64,000 nucleotides of DNA from Rhodococcus sp. (in: high G+C Gram-positive bacteria) (GCA_012514505.1 JAAZAD010000348.1:1-64000), one strand, 5' to 3'. Positions 9,577-24,500 are shown, counted from the stretch's first letter. Program-made: numbers and translations. The notes: a model not told the origin generated them from the sequence alone.

Positions 9577-12500
9577 CTACGGGCGATCTTCCCCGCACGC
9601 AACGAGAGCCGTCAACGCCGTAATCCACAGCGCCGCGAACTCGTCCACCTCGTTCTTGGTGAGAATCGCGGACGGGAATCCCATGTACGCGGTCAATTGC
9701 AGGCCGTCATCGGTATCGGTGACCACCGACTGGATGTCGAGGACTGCCTGCGCCGGCAGGGCACTCTTGTCCGCGCCACCGAGTTCGGGGGCATCGGCAT
9801 CCGGGAGCCAGCCCAATCCGCGAAGCGCCTCCGGAATCTCGGCTGTGCTGACCCGACCGATGTAGTTGAAGACGATCTGCGGTTCCGGCCACTCACGCAT
9901 GACTGCGGCGGTGTCCTCGTTGAGGTACCGCAACATGCCGTAACCGATGCCCTTGTCCGGAATCACAGCCAACTGATCACGAACCGCGTGCACAGCATCG
10001 ACTGCCGAAGACCCACCCATGAGGGCGTCCGACAGGTCGATGCCGGACAGGTCGAGCCGTGCCGGGTACATAGTGGTGAACCAGCCGACAGTGCGTGACA
10101 GGTCTGCGCCTGGCACGACGGACTCTTCACGGCCGTGGCCCTCCAAGGTCACGAGCGTCGCCGGATGGTCGACCCCGCGTGCGCGGCGCCATTCGGCCGT
10201 GGCCATGGCGAGTGCGGTGGCGAGAACATCGCTGAGATCGCCGCCGAGTTCGTCCGGTGCCGATTCGAGCAGCGCCTCGGTCACTGCGACCGGAACGTCG
10301 ACCTGGGTCCGTGTGACCGTGTGGAACACGTCCACGTCGAGGTCCAGTGCACGCGATCCCAGGAGCGGATCGGGTCCGTCCAGAATGCCGCGCCACACAT
10401 CGAGCTCGGCCGCCCGCTCGGGCAGCTGAGCCGCTTCGATCAGACCGTCCGTCCAGCGGCGCAGAGAAGTGCCCACCGGCTGCAGCGCCGGCGTGGTTCC
10501 CTCGGCGACCTGGGCTCCCGCAATCGCGAAGTCGGGCACCAGGATGCGCCACGACACGGAATCGACCACCAGGTGATGCGGGACGATGACGAGCACACCG
10601 CGTGCGGACGGATCCGTCGGCTCCAACCAGACCAATTCGATCATGGCTCCGGCCCTCGGATCGAGGCGGTCGAGCGCGTTGCCGGACTCCGCCTTGATCA
10701 CCTCGGCGAGAGACATCGGCCCCGCGGACTCCGCCGGATCGAACTCGGCGCGGTGAATCCAGTCGTTGACATTCGTTTCACCTGCGGGAGCGATGTCGAG
10801 CTGCGGTCCCGACTCGGTGTCGACAAGCCTCGAACGAAGCACGTCGTGCGCGTCGACAACGGCCGTCACGGTCTCGACTACCTGACGCCGGTCGATGCCC
10901 TCGGGCAGCGACAACGTCATGGGCATCACGAACTGGTTGTAGTCGCCACCTCGGTCGACCATCTTCGCAGCGATCGGAGTGAGCGGAACCGTGCCGGACC
11001 CGCCGCCCTCGAACTCCTCGAGCGTGACGACACCGCCCGCCTCCACCGTCGCAACCAGCTGCGCGACGGTACGGCACTCGAACACGTCACGCGCGGTGAA
11101 GTGAATGCCCGCCGCACGAGCGCGCGAGACCAGCTGGATCGAACCGATGCTGTCGCCGCCGAGTTCGAAGAACGAATCGTCGATACCGATCCGATCGCGA
11201 CCGAGCAGCTCTCCGAAGAGGTCCGCGAGCGTCGCTTCCATCTCCGTTCGTGGAGCACGGAATTCTGTGGTCGCCGCGAATTCGGGGACCGGGAGCGCAC
11301 GACGGTCCAGCTTGCCGCTGGTACCCATCGGAAGCTCGTCCAGCACCACGATCGCGTCCGGCACCATGTATTCCGGCAACGACTGCGCGGCGAAACCGCC
11401 GAGTTCCGACGTGTCCACCGAGCGTCCCGATTGCGGCACGACGTAGGCGGCCAAGCGTGGACCGACCGCACTCTCGAGGACGATCACAGCCGCCTTGGCG
11501 ACGTTCTCGTGACGGGCCAGAGCGTTCTCGATCTCACCGAGCTCGATACGCAGACCACGGATCTTCACCTGGAAGTCGGTGCGGCCCACGAACTCGATTG
11601 CCCCGTGTTCGTTCCACGACACGAGGTCGCCGGTGCGGTACATGCGCGATCCGTCGTCGACGAAGGGATTCGCCACGAACCGGTCCGAGCTCACACCCGG
11701 TCCGCCCACATATCCGCGTGCCAGCTGTGTGCCGGCGAGGTACAGCTCGCCGGCCACACCGATGGGCGTGGGAATCAACCGGGCGTCGAGCACGTACGCC
11801 TGGGTGTTCCATGCGGGTGACCCGATCGGTGCCGTGGTGTGCGCCTCGGTCGAATTCACCGTGTACGCAGTGGAGTTGATGGTCGCCTCGGTCGGTCCGT
11901 ACAGGTTGACCAACCGTGCCTTCCCGAGCGATTCGACACGCACCGCAGTCGCCTGAGGCAGTGCCTCACCACCCGCGAAGACGTAACGCAGTGAACCGCA
12001 ACGGTCTGCGTCGGCAACATCGAGGAACATATCGAGCACCGTCGGTACGAACTGGATGACGGTAACCTTTTCCGCTGCCACGGCGTCGGCCATGTACCCG
12101 GGATCGCGGTGTCCGTCCGGTCCCGCGACCACGAGCCGTCCACCGACGACCAACGGCAAGAACAGTTCCCACACCGAAGCGTCGAACGTGAACGGCGTCT
12201 TCTGCAGCACGACGTCGTCGCTGCCGATTCCGTATTCACCCTGCAGCCAGCTGAGCTGGTTCGCGAGTGCACGGTGCGAGATCTGGACGCCCTTCGGCCG
12301 GCCCGTCGACCCCGACGTGTACAGCGTGTACGCCAGGTTCTCCGGTCCCGCAGCGGCCAGCCGTTCGTCGGCACGGATGGGTCCGCCGTCGAACGCGGCC
12401 GGATCGAACTGGTCCATCCGCACGACCGGGGTGTCCCCCGCCGCGAACTCCGCGCTCGCAGTGATGATGCATGCCGGCTTCGCGCTGGCGACCACGTACT

Positions 12501-15500
12501 CGATGCGCTGCGCCGGGTGTTGCGGATCGATCGGCACATATGCGCCACCCGCCTGCAAGATCGCGTAGAGACTCACGACCATGTCGAGCGAACGATCCAA
12601 TGCGACACCGACAACCAGATCCGGTCCGACACCGATCGAGATCAGGTGCCGTGCCAGACGATTCACTCGATCCGCGAACTGTGCGTACGTCAGGCTCTCG
12701 CCCTCCGCAACGACAGCCGTGGCATCCGGGGTGAGCGCCACCTGCTCGTCGAACATGTCGACGACGGAGGTGGCTGCCACCGGGCGCCTGGTGTCGTTCC
12801 AGCCGTCCACGACGAGCGCCCGTTCCTCGGCGGTGAGGAGGTCGATGTCGCCGACGAGGGTGGAGTTACGGGTAGCGACGGTGTGCAGGATCTTGTCGAG
12901 CCTCGATCCCAGCCGCTCGATCGTCTGGTGATCGAACACGTCCGGAAGGTATTCGAGGGCCAGCGAGACCTCCGAATCCGACTGCGCGAGCAACGTCAGC
13001 GGGTAGTGCGAGGCGTCGGCGATGTTCACGCCTTCCACTCGCAGCCCGTCGATGTCGCTGCTCTCGGTCAACCCGGCTCGGTCGACGGGGTACGACTCGA
13101 AGATCGTCAAGGTGTCGAAGAGACCACCGATTCCGGCGATCTGCTGGATCTCCGGCAGACCGACGTGGTGGTGATCGAGCAATGACGACTGTTCGGCCTG
13201 CAGTCTTTCCAGCAGTCCGACGAGCGACTCGTTCGGGTCGATACGCACCCTGATGGGCAGCGTGTTGATGAACAGTCCGATCATCGACTCGACTCCGGAC
13301 ACCTCGGGCGGTCGACCGGACACGGTTGCGCCGAACACGACGTCCTCCGACCCGGTCATCCGGGCCAGCAACAGACCCCACGCGGCCTGCACGATGGTGT
13401 TCATCGTGACACCACGATCGCGGGCGACGCGGGCCAACTCTTCGCTGACCGCGGCACCGACCCGAACCGGGTACTTCACCGGTCCCGGCCGTTCCGCACC
13501 ACTCTGAGGAGGTGCGGGCGCAACAACCGTCGGAGCGTCGAGACCGGCAAGGGCATGTGCCCAGGCGTTCCGCGACACCTGCGCGTCGCGCTCGGACAGC
13601 CAGCTCAGGAAGTCGCGGTAGCCGCGAACACGTGGCAGATGTGTCGCGTCGCCGCGTGTGGCGTAGAGAACCAGCAGGTCCTTCATCAGCAGCGGCATCG
13701 ACCAGCCGTCGAGCAGGATGTGGTGGTTGCTGATCGAGAAGCGATACGTGTCCGCCCCGGTGCGGATCAACAGGCACCGCATCAACGGCGGACGCGTCAT
13801 GTCGAAGCGACCGGACCGATGTTCGGTGACGAGACGTGCAATCTCCTCGTCCTGTTCGGCACCCGACAGCGAGCGGAGATCGACCTCGCGCCACGGCATC
13901 TCGACGTCGTCGAGGACGACCTGTACCGGCGCACCGGATTCGTTCTGCACGAACGCGGTCCGCAGGTTGGCGTGACGAGCGATCAGTGCGTTCGCCGCTG
14001 CTCGCAGCCGATCGGCGTCGACCGTTCCGGCAAGGTCGAGTACGACCTGCGCGGTGTAGACGTCGATCGTCTGCTCCGCGAACACGGAGTGGAAGTACAG
14101 GCCCGACTGCAACGGGGCCAACGGCCACACATCGCGCACACCCTGGTACTTCTGCTCCAGAACCTCGAGCTCGCCCTGACCGATCGAGACGAGGTGGACG
14201 TCGGACGGGGTGAGTCCGCCGCTGCCCGGCTTCGTCGCGTACTCGGCAAGGGCTGCTGCGGCGGTGTGCCACAGTTGCGCCAGCTCGCCGACTTCCTCTG
14301 CCTCGAGGATCCCGGTGGCGAAGGCGAAGCTCGCCGACAACTCCGGCCCCGACGCGGTTTCGGAGGTCACGGCATTGATGCTCAGCACTGCCGGAGCGAC
14401 CATGTCGTCGTCCATGGCACCGCCGAATTCACCGCTGTCCGAATCTGGAATCCAGCCGAGTTCGCGCAGTTCCTCGGGGAGTTCGACGGCGCCGGCCTTA
14501 CCCAGGTAGTTGAAGCCGATCTGCGGGGTCGGCAATCCTGCCAGCGCTGCCCCGGTCTCCTCGTTGAGGTAGCGGAGGAGTCCGTAGCCGATGCCGTGGT
14601 CCGGAACCGCCAACAGCTGTTCCTTGACGGCCTTCAGCGCGATGCCGGCGCCCGGCCCACCGCTGAACGCGTCGTCGAGATCGGCGCGGCCGATATCCAG
14701 ACGCACCGGGAACAAGGTGGTGAACCAGCCGACGGTCCGTGCGAGGTCGGCACCGGGAACGGTCTCCTCCTCGCGGCCGTGGCCCTCGAGGTTGATGAGG
14801 ACCGAACTGTCGGCGATGCCACGTCCGGCACGCCACCACGACACGGCGAGAGCGAGTGCGGTGAGCAGCCCGTCGTTCACACCGCCCTGCACGACCTCGG
14901 GAACCTTCGTCAGCAGTGCCTCGGTCAGCTCCGTCGAGAACGTGATGCTCGTGCGCGACGTCGACGAGATCACGTCCCGCTTCGGATCGAGAGCCCTCGA
15001 CCCGAGCAGCGGGTCTTCTCCGGCCAGCGTGCGCTGCCAGAAGTCGAGTTCCGCGCTGCGATGCGGCGAGCGCGCCTCTTCGACGAGGCCGTTGGCCCAG
15101 GCCCGCATCGACGACCCTGTCGCCGGCAACTGCGGCTGCTGACCCTGGGAAACCTGCGAACCGGCGGCTACGAAGTCGGGCACCAGGATGCGCCACGACA
15201 CGCCGTCGACCACCAGGTGGTGCGCGAGCACCAGGAGGCGCCCGCCGGTGTCACCCAGCTCGGGAGCCGGATCGAACCAGACGAACTGAACCATCCGGCC
15301 GGCCGCCGGATCGAGGCGGTCCGCTGCTCGGTTCATCGCGTTCTGCCCGAATTCCGCAAATTCGGAGGTGCCCGGAGCCGCAGTGATCTCGAGGCGTTCG
15401 ATCAGTTCGCCGGCGCCGAAGGCGTCACCGACGGACAGAGATTCGAAAGTGCGGTCGGTACCGGTTCCGGTCAGTCGCGAGCGCAGCACGTCGTGCTGAG

Positions 15501-18500
15501 CCAACACCGCGTCGACCGTCGTGACCACATCTTCGCGGGTCACGCCGACTGGCAACTTCAGCAATACCGCCTGCGAGAAACGGTCGAAGCTTCCCGCCGT
15601 GTCGAGCAGCCAGTGCGCGATCGGGGTCAGGGCGACCTCGCCCACACCTCCGCCGGGCAGCTCCTCGAGCGTGACGACCTCCGACTCGGAACTCCACACC
15701 GCGACCTCGGCGATACCGGCAACGGTCTTGCGCTCGAACACGTCACGAGCGGCGAAGAGCACACCTGCGGCCTTGGCCCGGGTAGTCAACTGAATGGACA
15801 CGATGCTGTCGCCGCCGAGTTCGAAGAACGAATCGTCGACGCTCACCCGCTCCACGCCGAGAACCTCGGCGAACACTCCGGCAATCGTCTCTTCCATGGC
15901 ACCCGACGGCGCGCGGAAGTCGGAGGACATCGACACGAACTGTGGTTCGGGAAGCGCCTTGCGGTCGAGCTTGCCGGCGGGGGTGAGTGGCACCTCCGAG
16001 ATCGCCATGATCGACGACGGCACCATGTAGCCCGGTAGCGTTTCCGACACGAACGACGACAGCTCTGCCACGTCGATCGTCTGTCCTGGTGCGGGCATCA
16101 CGTACGAGACGAGGACCGTCTGCCCGGTCTGCTCGCGGTGGTGTCCCATCGTGATCGCGAAGTCGACCGACGGGTGCCGACCGAGCTCTGCGTCGATCTC
16201 GCCCAGTTCGATTCGGAAGCCACGCACCTTGACCTGGAAGTCGCTGCGGCCGACGTAGTCGAGCACATGACCGTCGTCCGTGGGCACCCAGCGCACGACG
16301 TCACCGGTGCGGTACAGCCGCTCCCCGGCCCCACCGAACGGGTTCGCAACGAAGCGCTCCGCAGTGAGACCGAACCTGTTGTTGTATCCGCGGGCCACGC
16401 TCGGTCCGGACACGTACAGCTCGCCGGGCACACCGACCGGCACCGGAGCCAGCCGCGAATCCAGCACGACCAGATCCACACCACGGGTCGGTCCACCGAT
16501 GGTGACCGGCTCCCCTGGCTGCATCGCCTCACTGGACGTGCTCCAGATAGTGGCCTCCGAGGGACCGTAGAGGTTGAACATCTTGCGGCCCGGTGCCCAT
16601 CGCGCCATCAATTCCGGCGGGCAGGCTTCACCGGCGACACAGATGACCTCGACGTTGTCGAGACCAGCCGGATCCACGGTGGTCAGTGCCGCCGGGGTGA
16701 CGAACGCATGGGTGACCCGCTGGTCCTTGAGCAGACGCGCCAACTCCTCGCCGCCGTAGATGACGCCGGGGGCGATCACCATGGTGGCTCCGGCCGCGAC
16801 CGGGTACAGCAGTTCGAACACCGACGCGTCGAAGCTGGGCGAGGCGAAGTGCAATACCCGCGACTGCGCTGTCACACCGAGGTGATCGCGGTGGTCGGAC
16901 GTGACGTTCGCCAGTCCCGCGTGCGTCACGACGACGCCCTTGGGCAAACCTGTCGATCCGGACGTGTAGATGACGTACGCCGCGTCCGCGATCCTGATCG
17001 GCCGCAGGCGCTCACCGTCGGTGACCGGGGCGGCAGATGCCGCGCCGCACACGTCGGCGAATTCCGGATCGTCGAGTACGAGCCAATCGACGGTGCCGGG
17101 AAGCTCCGCGACGTGCGTCGTGGTGACGAGTCCGACCGATGCCGCCGAATCGGTGACCATGTGCAGGATGCGCTCGTACGGGTAGCTCGGGTCCACGGGA
17201 ACGAACGCAGCGCCCGTCTTCGCGACCGCCCACACGGACAGCACGGATTCGACGGACCGAGTCAGAGCAAGAGCAACGAAGTCCTCTGCGCCCACACCTC
17301 GGTCGATCAGCACCCGAGCCAAGCGGTTCGACCGTTCGTCGAGCTCTTGGTAGGTGACCGTCTCGTCACCGCACACGATGGCGACGGCAGCCGGGTCCTG
17401 TGACGCAGCCGCTTCGAGAATCTCCACCATGGTGAGCGGGTCCGCGGATTCCTTGCCACGAACCGGCGTCAGCGCACGGCGTTCCGTCTCACCGAGGATG
17501 TCGATGTCGCCGACACGCACCGCGGAATCGGTGGTGACAGCGTCGAGGATCCACCGGAATCGGTCCGCGAAGCCGCGAATGGTGCTCTCGTCGAACAGAT
17601 CCGTGGCGTAGGTGAACACACCTCGCATCGCGTCGTCCTCGTCGGCGAGAGTGAGCTGCAGGTCGAACTTCGACGAGCTCATACCGCCGTCGAGCCCCTG
17701 AATCGTGAGGCCAGGAAGTTCGACGTGCGCCTGCTCGACGTTCTGGAACGCCAACGCCACCTGGAAGAGCGGCGTGAACGCCGTCGAACGCTCCGGCTGC
17801 AGGATCTCCACGAGACGCTCGAAGGGAACGTCCTTGTGGGTGAACGCACCGAGGTCGTCGTGCCGCACGGCTGCCAGCAGATCGGCGAACCGAGCCTCCG
17901 AGTCGACCTGAGTACGCAGCACCAGGGTGTTGACGAACATTCCCACGATGTCGTCGAGCGCGGATTCACCGCGGCCCTCGATCGCGGTACCGACGGCGAT
18001 GTCGTCGGTACCACTCAGCCGAGCGAGCAGCACCGCGAGTGCTGCGTGCGCAACCATGAACAACGACGCGTTGTTCTCGCGCGCCAGCTCGGTGAGCCGT
18101 GCACGCAGATCGGAGTCGATCTCGAAATCGAAGTTCGCACCACGCAGCGACTGCGACTGCGGCCGCGGGCGATCGGTCGGCAACGGCAGCACGTCGGGCA
18201 GTCCCGCAAGTGCCTCCTGCCAGTAACCGATCTGCTTCGCCGACAGCGATTCCGGGTCCTTCTCGTCACCGAGAAGTTCGTGCTGCCACAACGAGAAGTC
18301 CGCGTATTGGACGTCCAGTGGCGCCCAGCCTGGTTCGGTCCCGGCCACGTGAGCGCTGTAGGCGATCACCACGTCGCGTGCCAGCGGTGCCGTCGAGGCA
18401 CCGTCAGCGGAGATGTGGTGGATCACGATGGCCAGCACGTGCTCGGTCTCGTTCAAGCGCAGCAGGTTCGCTCGCACCGGCACGCCGGCGGAGACATCGA

Positions 18501-21500
18501 AACCACGTGTCACGAGGTCGATGACGCGCAGACGCATTTCGTGCTCGTCCGCAACGGTCTCGGTGACGAGATCCACCCCGGCCTCGTCACGGGGCACGAC
18601 GACCTGCACGGGTCCGTGACCGTCGTCCGGGTACCGGGTGCGCAGAGTTTCGTGGCGTTCCACGACGTCTGCGAGCGCGCTGCGCACCGCATCCACATCG
18701 AGCTCACCGCTGAGCCGGATGGCCAACGGGATGTTGTATGCGGCCGACGCGGTGTCGAACTGGTTGATGAACCACATCCGAGACTGAGCCGGGGACAACG
18801 GGATCCGCCCCGGTCGTTGCTGCGCCACCAGCGGCGGCCGTGTGCTCGCCTCGGTGGCGGAATGCTCTGCACGGGTGGCCAGCGCAGCCACCGACGGCGC
18901 TTCGAACAGCTCACGTACGCCGATGGTGGCCTCGAGCGCCGCATTGACGCGGGCAACGACACGGGTGGCGATGAGCGAGTTGCCGCCGAGGTCGAAGAAC
19001 GAGTCGTCGACGCTGATGCGATCGCGGCCGAGGACGTCTTCGAAGATCGACGCGACGATCTCCTCGACGGGTGTGCGCGGTGCCCGGTAGTGCTCGCCGG
19101 TCGAACCGAACTCGGGTTCCGGCAGTGCCTTGCGGTCGAGCTTGCCGTTGATGGACAGCGGCAGTTCGTCGAGCGGAATCAGAGCCGCCGGAACCATGTA
19201 GCCCGGGACCGACTTGCCGGCGTAGCTCGAGATGTCGAGCAGATCGAGTGTCATGCCCGTCTCGGCCACCAAGTACGCGACCAACTGGTCGCCGGTGTGG
19301 CGGTCACTGTGCACGACCGCTACTGCCTGTGCGACGGACGGATGCGCTACCAGTGCGCGTTCGACCTCGCCCAGTTCGATACGGAAGCCACGCACCTTCA
19401 CCTGGAAGTCGCTTCGTCCGATGTAGTCGAGGTTGCCGTCCCGGCTCCACCGCACCAGGTCGCCGGTGCGGTACATACGGGTGCCGCCGCCGAACGGGTT
19501 GGCGACGAACCGATCCGAGGTGAGGTCGAATCGACCGAAGTAGCCCCGGGCGAGCTGATCGCCCGCAAGATACAGCTCACCTGTCACGCCCACCGGAACG
19601 GGATTCAGCCGGGTGTCGAGAACGTATGTCTGCGTGTTCCATTCCGGTCGCCCGATGGGCACCGAACCGGACGTCTCGTCACCGCACTCGTAGTACGTGA
19701 CACTGACTGCAGCCTCGGTCGGTCCGTAGAGGTTGTGGATCTCGGCATCGCTGACCGCGCGGAATCGAGTCACCACATCGGCCGGCAATGCCTCACCGAT
19801 GCACAGGACACGGCGCACGCACGCGATCTGCTGCGGCCGCGCCACGGCCAGGAACGCCGAGAGCAGCGAGGGCACGAAGTGCAGTGTGGTGACCGACTCC
19901 GACTCGATCAGGTCGGCGAGATAGGCCGGATCCTTGTGTCCGTCCGGCGTCGCCACCACGAGACGCGCACCAGCGGTGAGCGCCCACCAGAACTCCCACA
20001 CCGAAAGGTCGAACGTCGCAGGGGTCTTGAGGAGCACCGCGTCGTCGCCGCCGAGCGGGTACTGCGCCTGCTTCCAACGCAGCTGATTCGCGATCGCGGC
20101 ATGGGGCACCGCGACACCCTTGGGTCGCCCGGTCGATCCGGAGGTGTAGATGACGTATGCCGTGTTGTCCGGATGCAGCGGAGCCGTGCGCTCACTGTCC
20201 GAGACAGGCGCGTCGTCGACGCCGCCCAGGTCGAGTTCGTCGAGCGCGATGTGCTGCGCGTCGCCCGGCAGATCGGGTGCGATTGCCGAGGTGGTGAGCA
20301 CGCACACCGGCTGCGCGCTCTGCAGCACGTAGGCCGTTCGCTCCGCCGGGTGATCCGGGTCGATCGGCAGGTAGGCGCCGCCCGACTTCGCGACCGCGTA
20401 CATCGCGACCAAGAGATCCACCGACCGGTACAACGCGAGACCGACGATGGTCTCGGGTCCCACACCCAGTGACATCAGATGCCGCGCCAGACGGTTGGCA
20501 CGCTGATCGAACTCGCGGTAGGTCAGGCGCTCACCGTCGAAAACGATGGCGGGCGCATCCGGCGAAGCCGACACCGCAGCGTCGAACAGATCCGGGAGCG
20601 TGGCTGCCGGAAGTTCGTGGTCGGTGGCATTCAGGGAGCTCACGACGAGCCGGCGCTCGGACCGGTCCAGGATGGGCAGATCGCCCACCGGCAGATCCGG
20701 GTTGGCCGTCGCCGCCGACAGCACCCGCACGAACGAGTCCGCGAATCGCTGCACGGTCTGTTCCTCGAACAGGTCCGTCGCGTAGGTGAACACGCCGGCC
20801 ATGTCCTCGCCATCGGCGCTGTCGCTGAGGATCAGATGCAGGTCGAACTGAGCGGTGTCGTTGCCCACCTCGAGTGGTGCAACCGTCAGATCCGGCAGCT
20901 CGAGAGTGGCCTTGGTGGTGTTCTGGAACGAGTACCCCACCTGGAATATCGGGTGATGCGCCATCGAGCGAGCGGGGTTCAGAACCTCGACTAGCCGCTC
21001 GAACGGGACGTCCGCGTGCGAGAACGCAGCAAGGTCGCTCTCGCGGGCACCTTCCACGATGTCCGAGAAGGTGCGCTCGCCGTCCACCTGCACGCGCAGC
21101 GCAAGGGTGTTGACGAACATGCCGACCACGCCGTCGAGTTCGCGTTCGCCGCGACCGGCGATCGGAGTACCGACCGCGATGTCGTCCGAGCCGGACAACC
21201 GGCTGAGCAGCGTCGCGAACGCCGCATGCACGACCATGAACACGCTGGCGTTGTGCTGCTTCGCAATCGACGCCAGACGATCGTGAAGTTCACCCGCCAC
21301 GGTGAATTCGACCCGCGAGCCACGCAACGTCTGCTGCGGCGGACGCGGGTGATCCAACGGCAGTTCGAGAAGATCCGGCGCTCCCGCAAGAGACTTGCGC
21401 CAGAAGTTCACCTGCTGCGTGAGCAGGCTGTTCTCGTCGTCCTCGCTGCCGAGCAGCTCACGCTGCCAGATCGCGTAATCGGCGTACTGCACCGCCAACG

Positions 21501-24500
21501 GCTCGAATTCCGGCGCATTCCCGGAAACCCGGGCCATGTACGCCGTCATGACGTCACGTACGAACGGAGCCAGCGACTCGCCGTCCGTCGACACGTGGTG
21601 AATGACCAGTGCGAGGACGAAGTCGTTCGATCCGACCTCGAACAGACGCAGGCGCACCGGCGGAACATCCGCCGTGACATCGAAGCCGGTAGTGGCCATG
21701 GCAACGAGTTGCTCACGAAGCTCGTTCTCGTCCACCCGGACCGGTGCGACATCGAGCGACACCTGGTCCATCGGCAGGATCACCTGGTGTGCGCCCTCCG
21801 GAGAATCCGGGTACACGGTGCGCAGGGTCTCGTGGCGTTCGACGACGTCGAACACCGCAGCCTGCAAGGCCTCGGGGTCCAGCTTCCCGGTCAGGCGCAC
21901 CGCCAGCGGGATGTTGTACGCCGCCGAGTCGGGATCGAAGCGGTTGATGAACCACATCCGGGACTGCGCCAACGACAGCGGGATGTGCTCCGGCCGCGGA
22001 CCGGCCTTCAGCACCGGACGCGCATCCGCGCTGCCGGTCAGGTCTGCCACCCGCACCGCCATTTCGGCGACGGTGGGTGCCTCGAACAGCTCACGCACAC
22101 CGATGCGGGTACCGACGACCTGCCCGATGCGCGACACCACACGTGTCGCACTGAGCGAGTTTCCACCCAGGTCGAAGAAGCTGTCGTCGACGCTGACCGA
22201 CTCCGTGCCGAGAACCTCGGCGAAGATGTCGGCAATCGCGTGTTCGGTGTTCGAGGACGCCGCACGGAACTCGGTGGTGGCCGTGACGAACTCGGGTTCC
22301 GGGAGACGCTTTCGATCGAGCTTGCCGATCGCGGTCAGCGGAATCTCGTCCATTTCGACGATCACCGACGGAACCATGTACGGCGGCAGGGACTGAGCCA
22401 CCACATCCTTGAGCGCATCCGCGTCGACGACCGAACCGTTGGTCGGCACCACGTAGGCGACGAGCGCGGTCTGTCCTGCCGGATTCGGCAGACCCACGGT
22501 CACGGCGAACTCGACCTCCGGCTGCGAGGTGAGCGCTGCGTCGATCTCGCCGAGCTCGACACGGAAACCGCGCACCTTCACCTGGAAGTCGGAGCGACCC
22601 ACGTACTCGACCTGGTGCCCGTCGGTCCAGCGGACCACGTCACCCGTGCGGTACATGCGTGCGCCCGGCTCGCCGTACGGGTTGGCGACAAAGCGCTCCG
22701 CAGTGACGACGGGGCGGTCGTGGTAGCCACGGGTGACTGCGGGACCGCCGATGTAGAGCTCTCCCGGAACGCCCTTCGGCACCGGACGCAGGCGTGCGTC
22801 GAGCACGAGGGTCTCGACACCACGCAGCGGAGAACCGATGGTGATGCGCTCGCCCACGACGAGTGGATCGGTGATCGTGACGATCACAGTGGTCTCGGTC
22901 GGGCCGTATGCATTGCGCATCTGCCTGCCCGGCGCCCACTTGGCGACCAGTTCGGGCTTGCAGACGTCGCCACCGACCACCACGGACTTCACGGAGTCGA
23001 GCCCCTCGGGGTCGACGGTCATGAGCGCGGTCGGCGTGATGACGATGTTTTCGACGCGCTCACGGCGGATGAGATCTGCCAGTTCGTCGCCGCCGAACAC
23101 GTCGGCCGGCGCGATGACCAAAGTGGCACCAGCGCTGAACGCCGCAAGCAACTCACCGACGGAGGTGTCGAAGCTCGGGGAAGCCACGTGCAGGAACCGA
23201 GACTGCGCCGTCGCGACGTACTGTTCGCGGACCTCACCCGTCAGGTTCGCGAGACCACGATGGGTCACGACGACACCCTTGGGCTTTCCCGTCGAACCGG
23301 ACGTGTAGATGAGGTAGGCCGGATGATCGACGGCCAGTGTCGCCACTCGGTCTTCGTCGGTGATCGCGGTGGCGGCCTGCTTCGCAACCTCGGTGTCGAG
23401 GGCCTCGCTACCGAGCACCAACCACGGAACCGTGGTGGGCAGCTTGGATTCGATGGACGGCACCGTCAGGCCGAGAACCGTTCCGGAGTCTTCGAGCATC
23501 TCGGTGACGCGCTCGAACGGCAACTTCGGGTCAATCGGCATGTAGGCGGCGCCGGACTTGGCGATAGCCCAGATCCCGACGATCGACTCGATGGACCGGG
23601 TTATCGCCAGTGCGACATAGTTCTCCGGGCCCACACCACGATCGATCAGGGTGCGCGCCAAGCGGTTCGACTGCTCGTCGAGTTCCCGGTAGCTGAGCTC
23701 ACGTCCTTCGAAGGAAACAGCAACAGCCTCGGGAGCGATGTCGACGCCCGAACGCAGCAACACCGGCAACGTCTGCGGGTCCACCGACTCGCGACCGCGG
23801 ACCGGCGCAAGTGCGGCCTTCTCCCCCGCATCGAGAATCTCGATGTCTCCGACGACGCGCGTCGGATCGGCGACGATGGCGCGGAGGATACGTACGAACC
23901 GCTCGGCGAAGAGACGGACCGAATCCTCGGCGAACAGATCCGTGGCGTAGTTGAACGACGCGGAGATTCCGGCCGGAACGCCGTCCTCTCTGCGCTCGCC
24001 CACACTGAGCTGAAGATCGAACTTCGCAACATCCAAAGGCGTTTCGAGGACGGACACGTCCAGGCCCGGAAGCTCGAGACTGGTGCTGCCCGTGTCGTTG
24101 AACGCGAGTGCTACCTGGAACAACGGCTGATGCGCCGTCGACCGCGGAACGTCGAGAACCTCGACGAGACGCTCGAACGGCACCTCACCGTGTGCGAACG
24201 CACTCAGGTCACTCTCGCGGACGGCCGCGAGAAGATCGGTGAACGACTCGTCCGGTGTGACGTTGCTACGCAGCACGAGCGTGTTGACGAACATGCCGAC
24301 CATCTCGTCGACCTCGCGGACACCGCGACCTGCGATCGGCGTACCGATCGTCACGTCGGCGCTCGAGCTCAAACGCTCGAGCAGAACGGCGAATGCAGCG
24401 TGCACGACCATGAACATGCTGGCGTTGTTGCTACGTGCAACAGCAGCAAGGTCACGGTGCGTTTCGGCGTCGATGTCGAAGTCGATGGTCGCGCCGCGCA

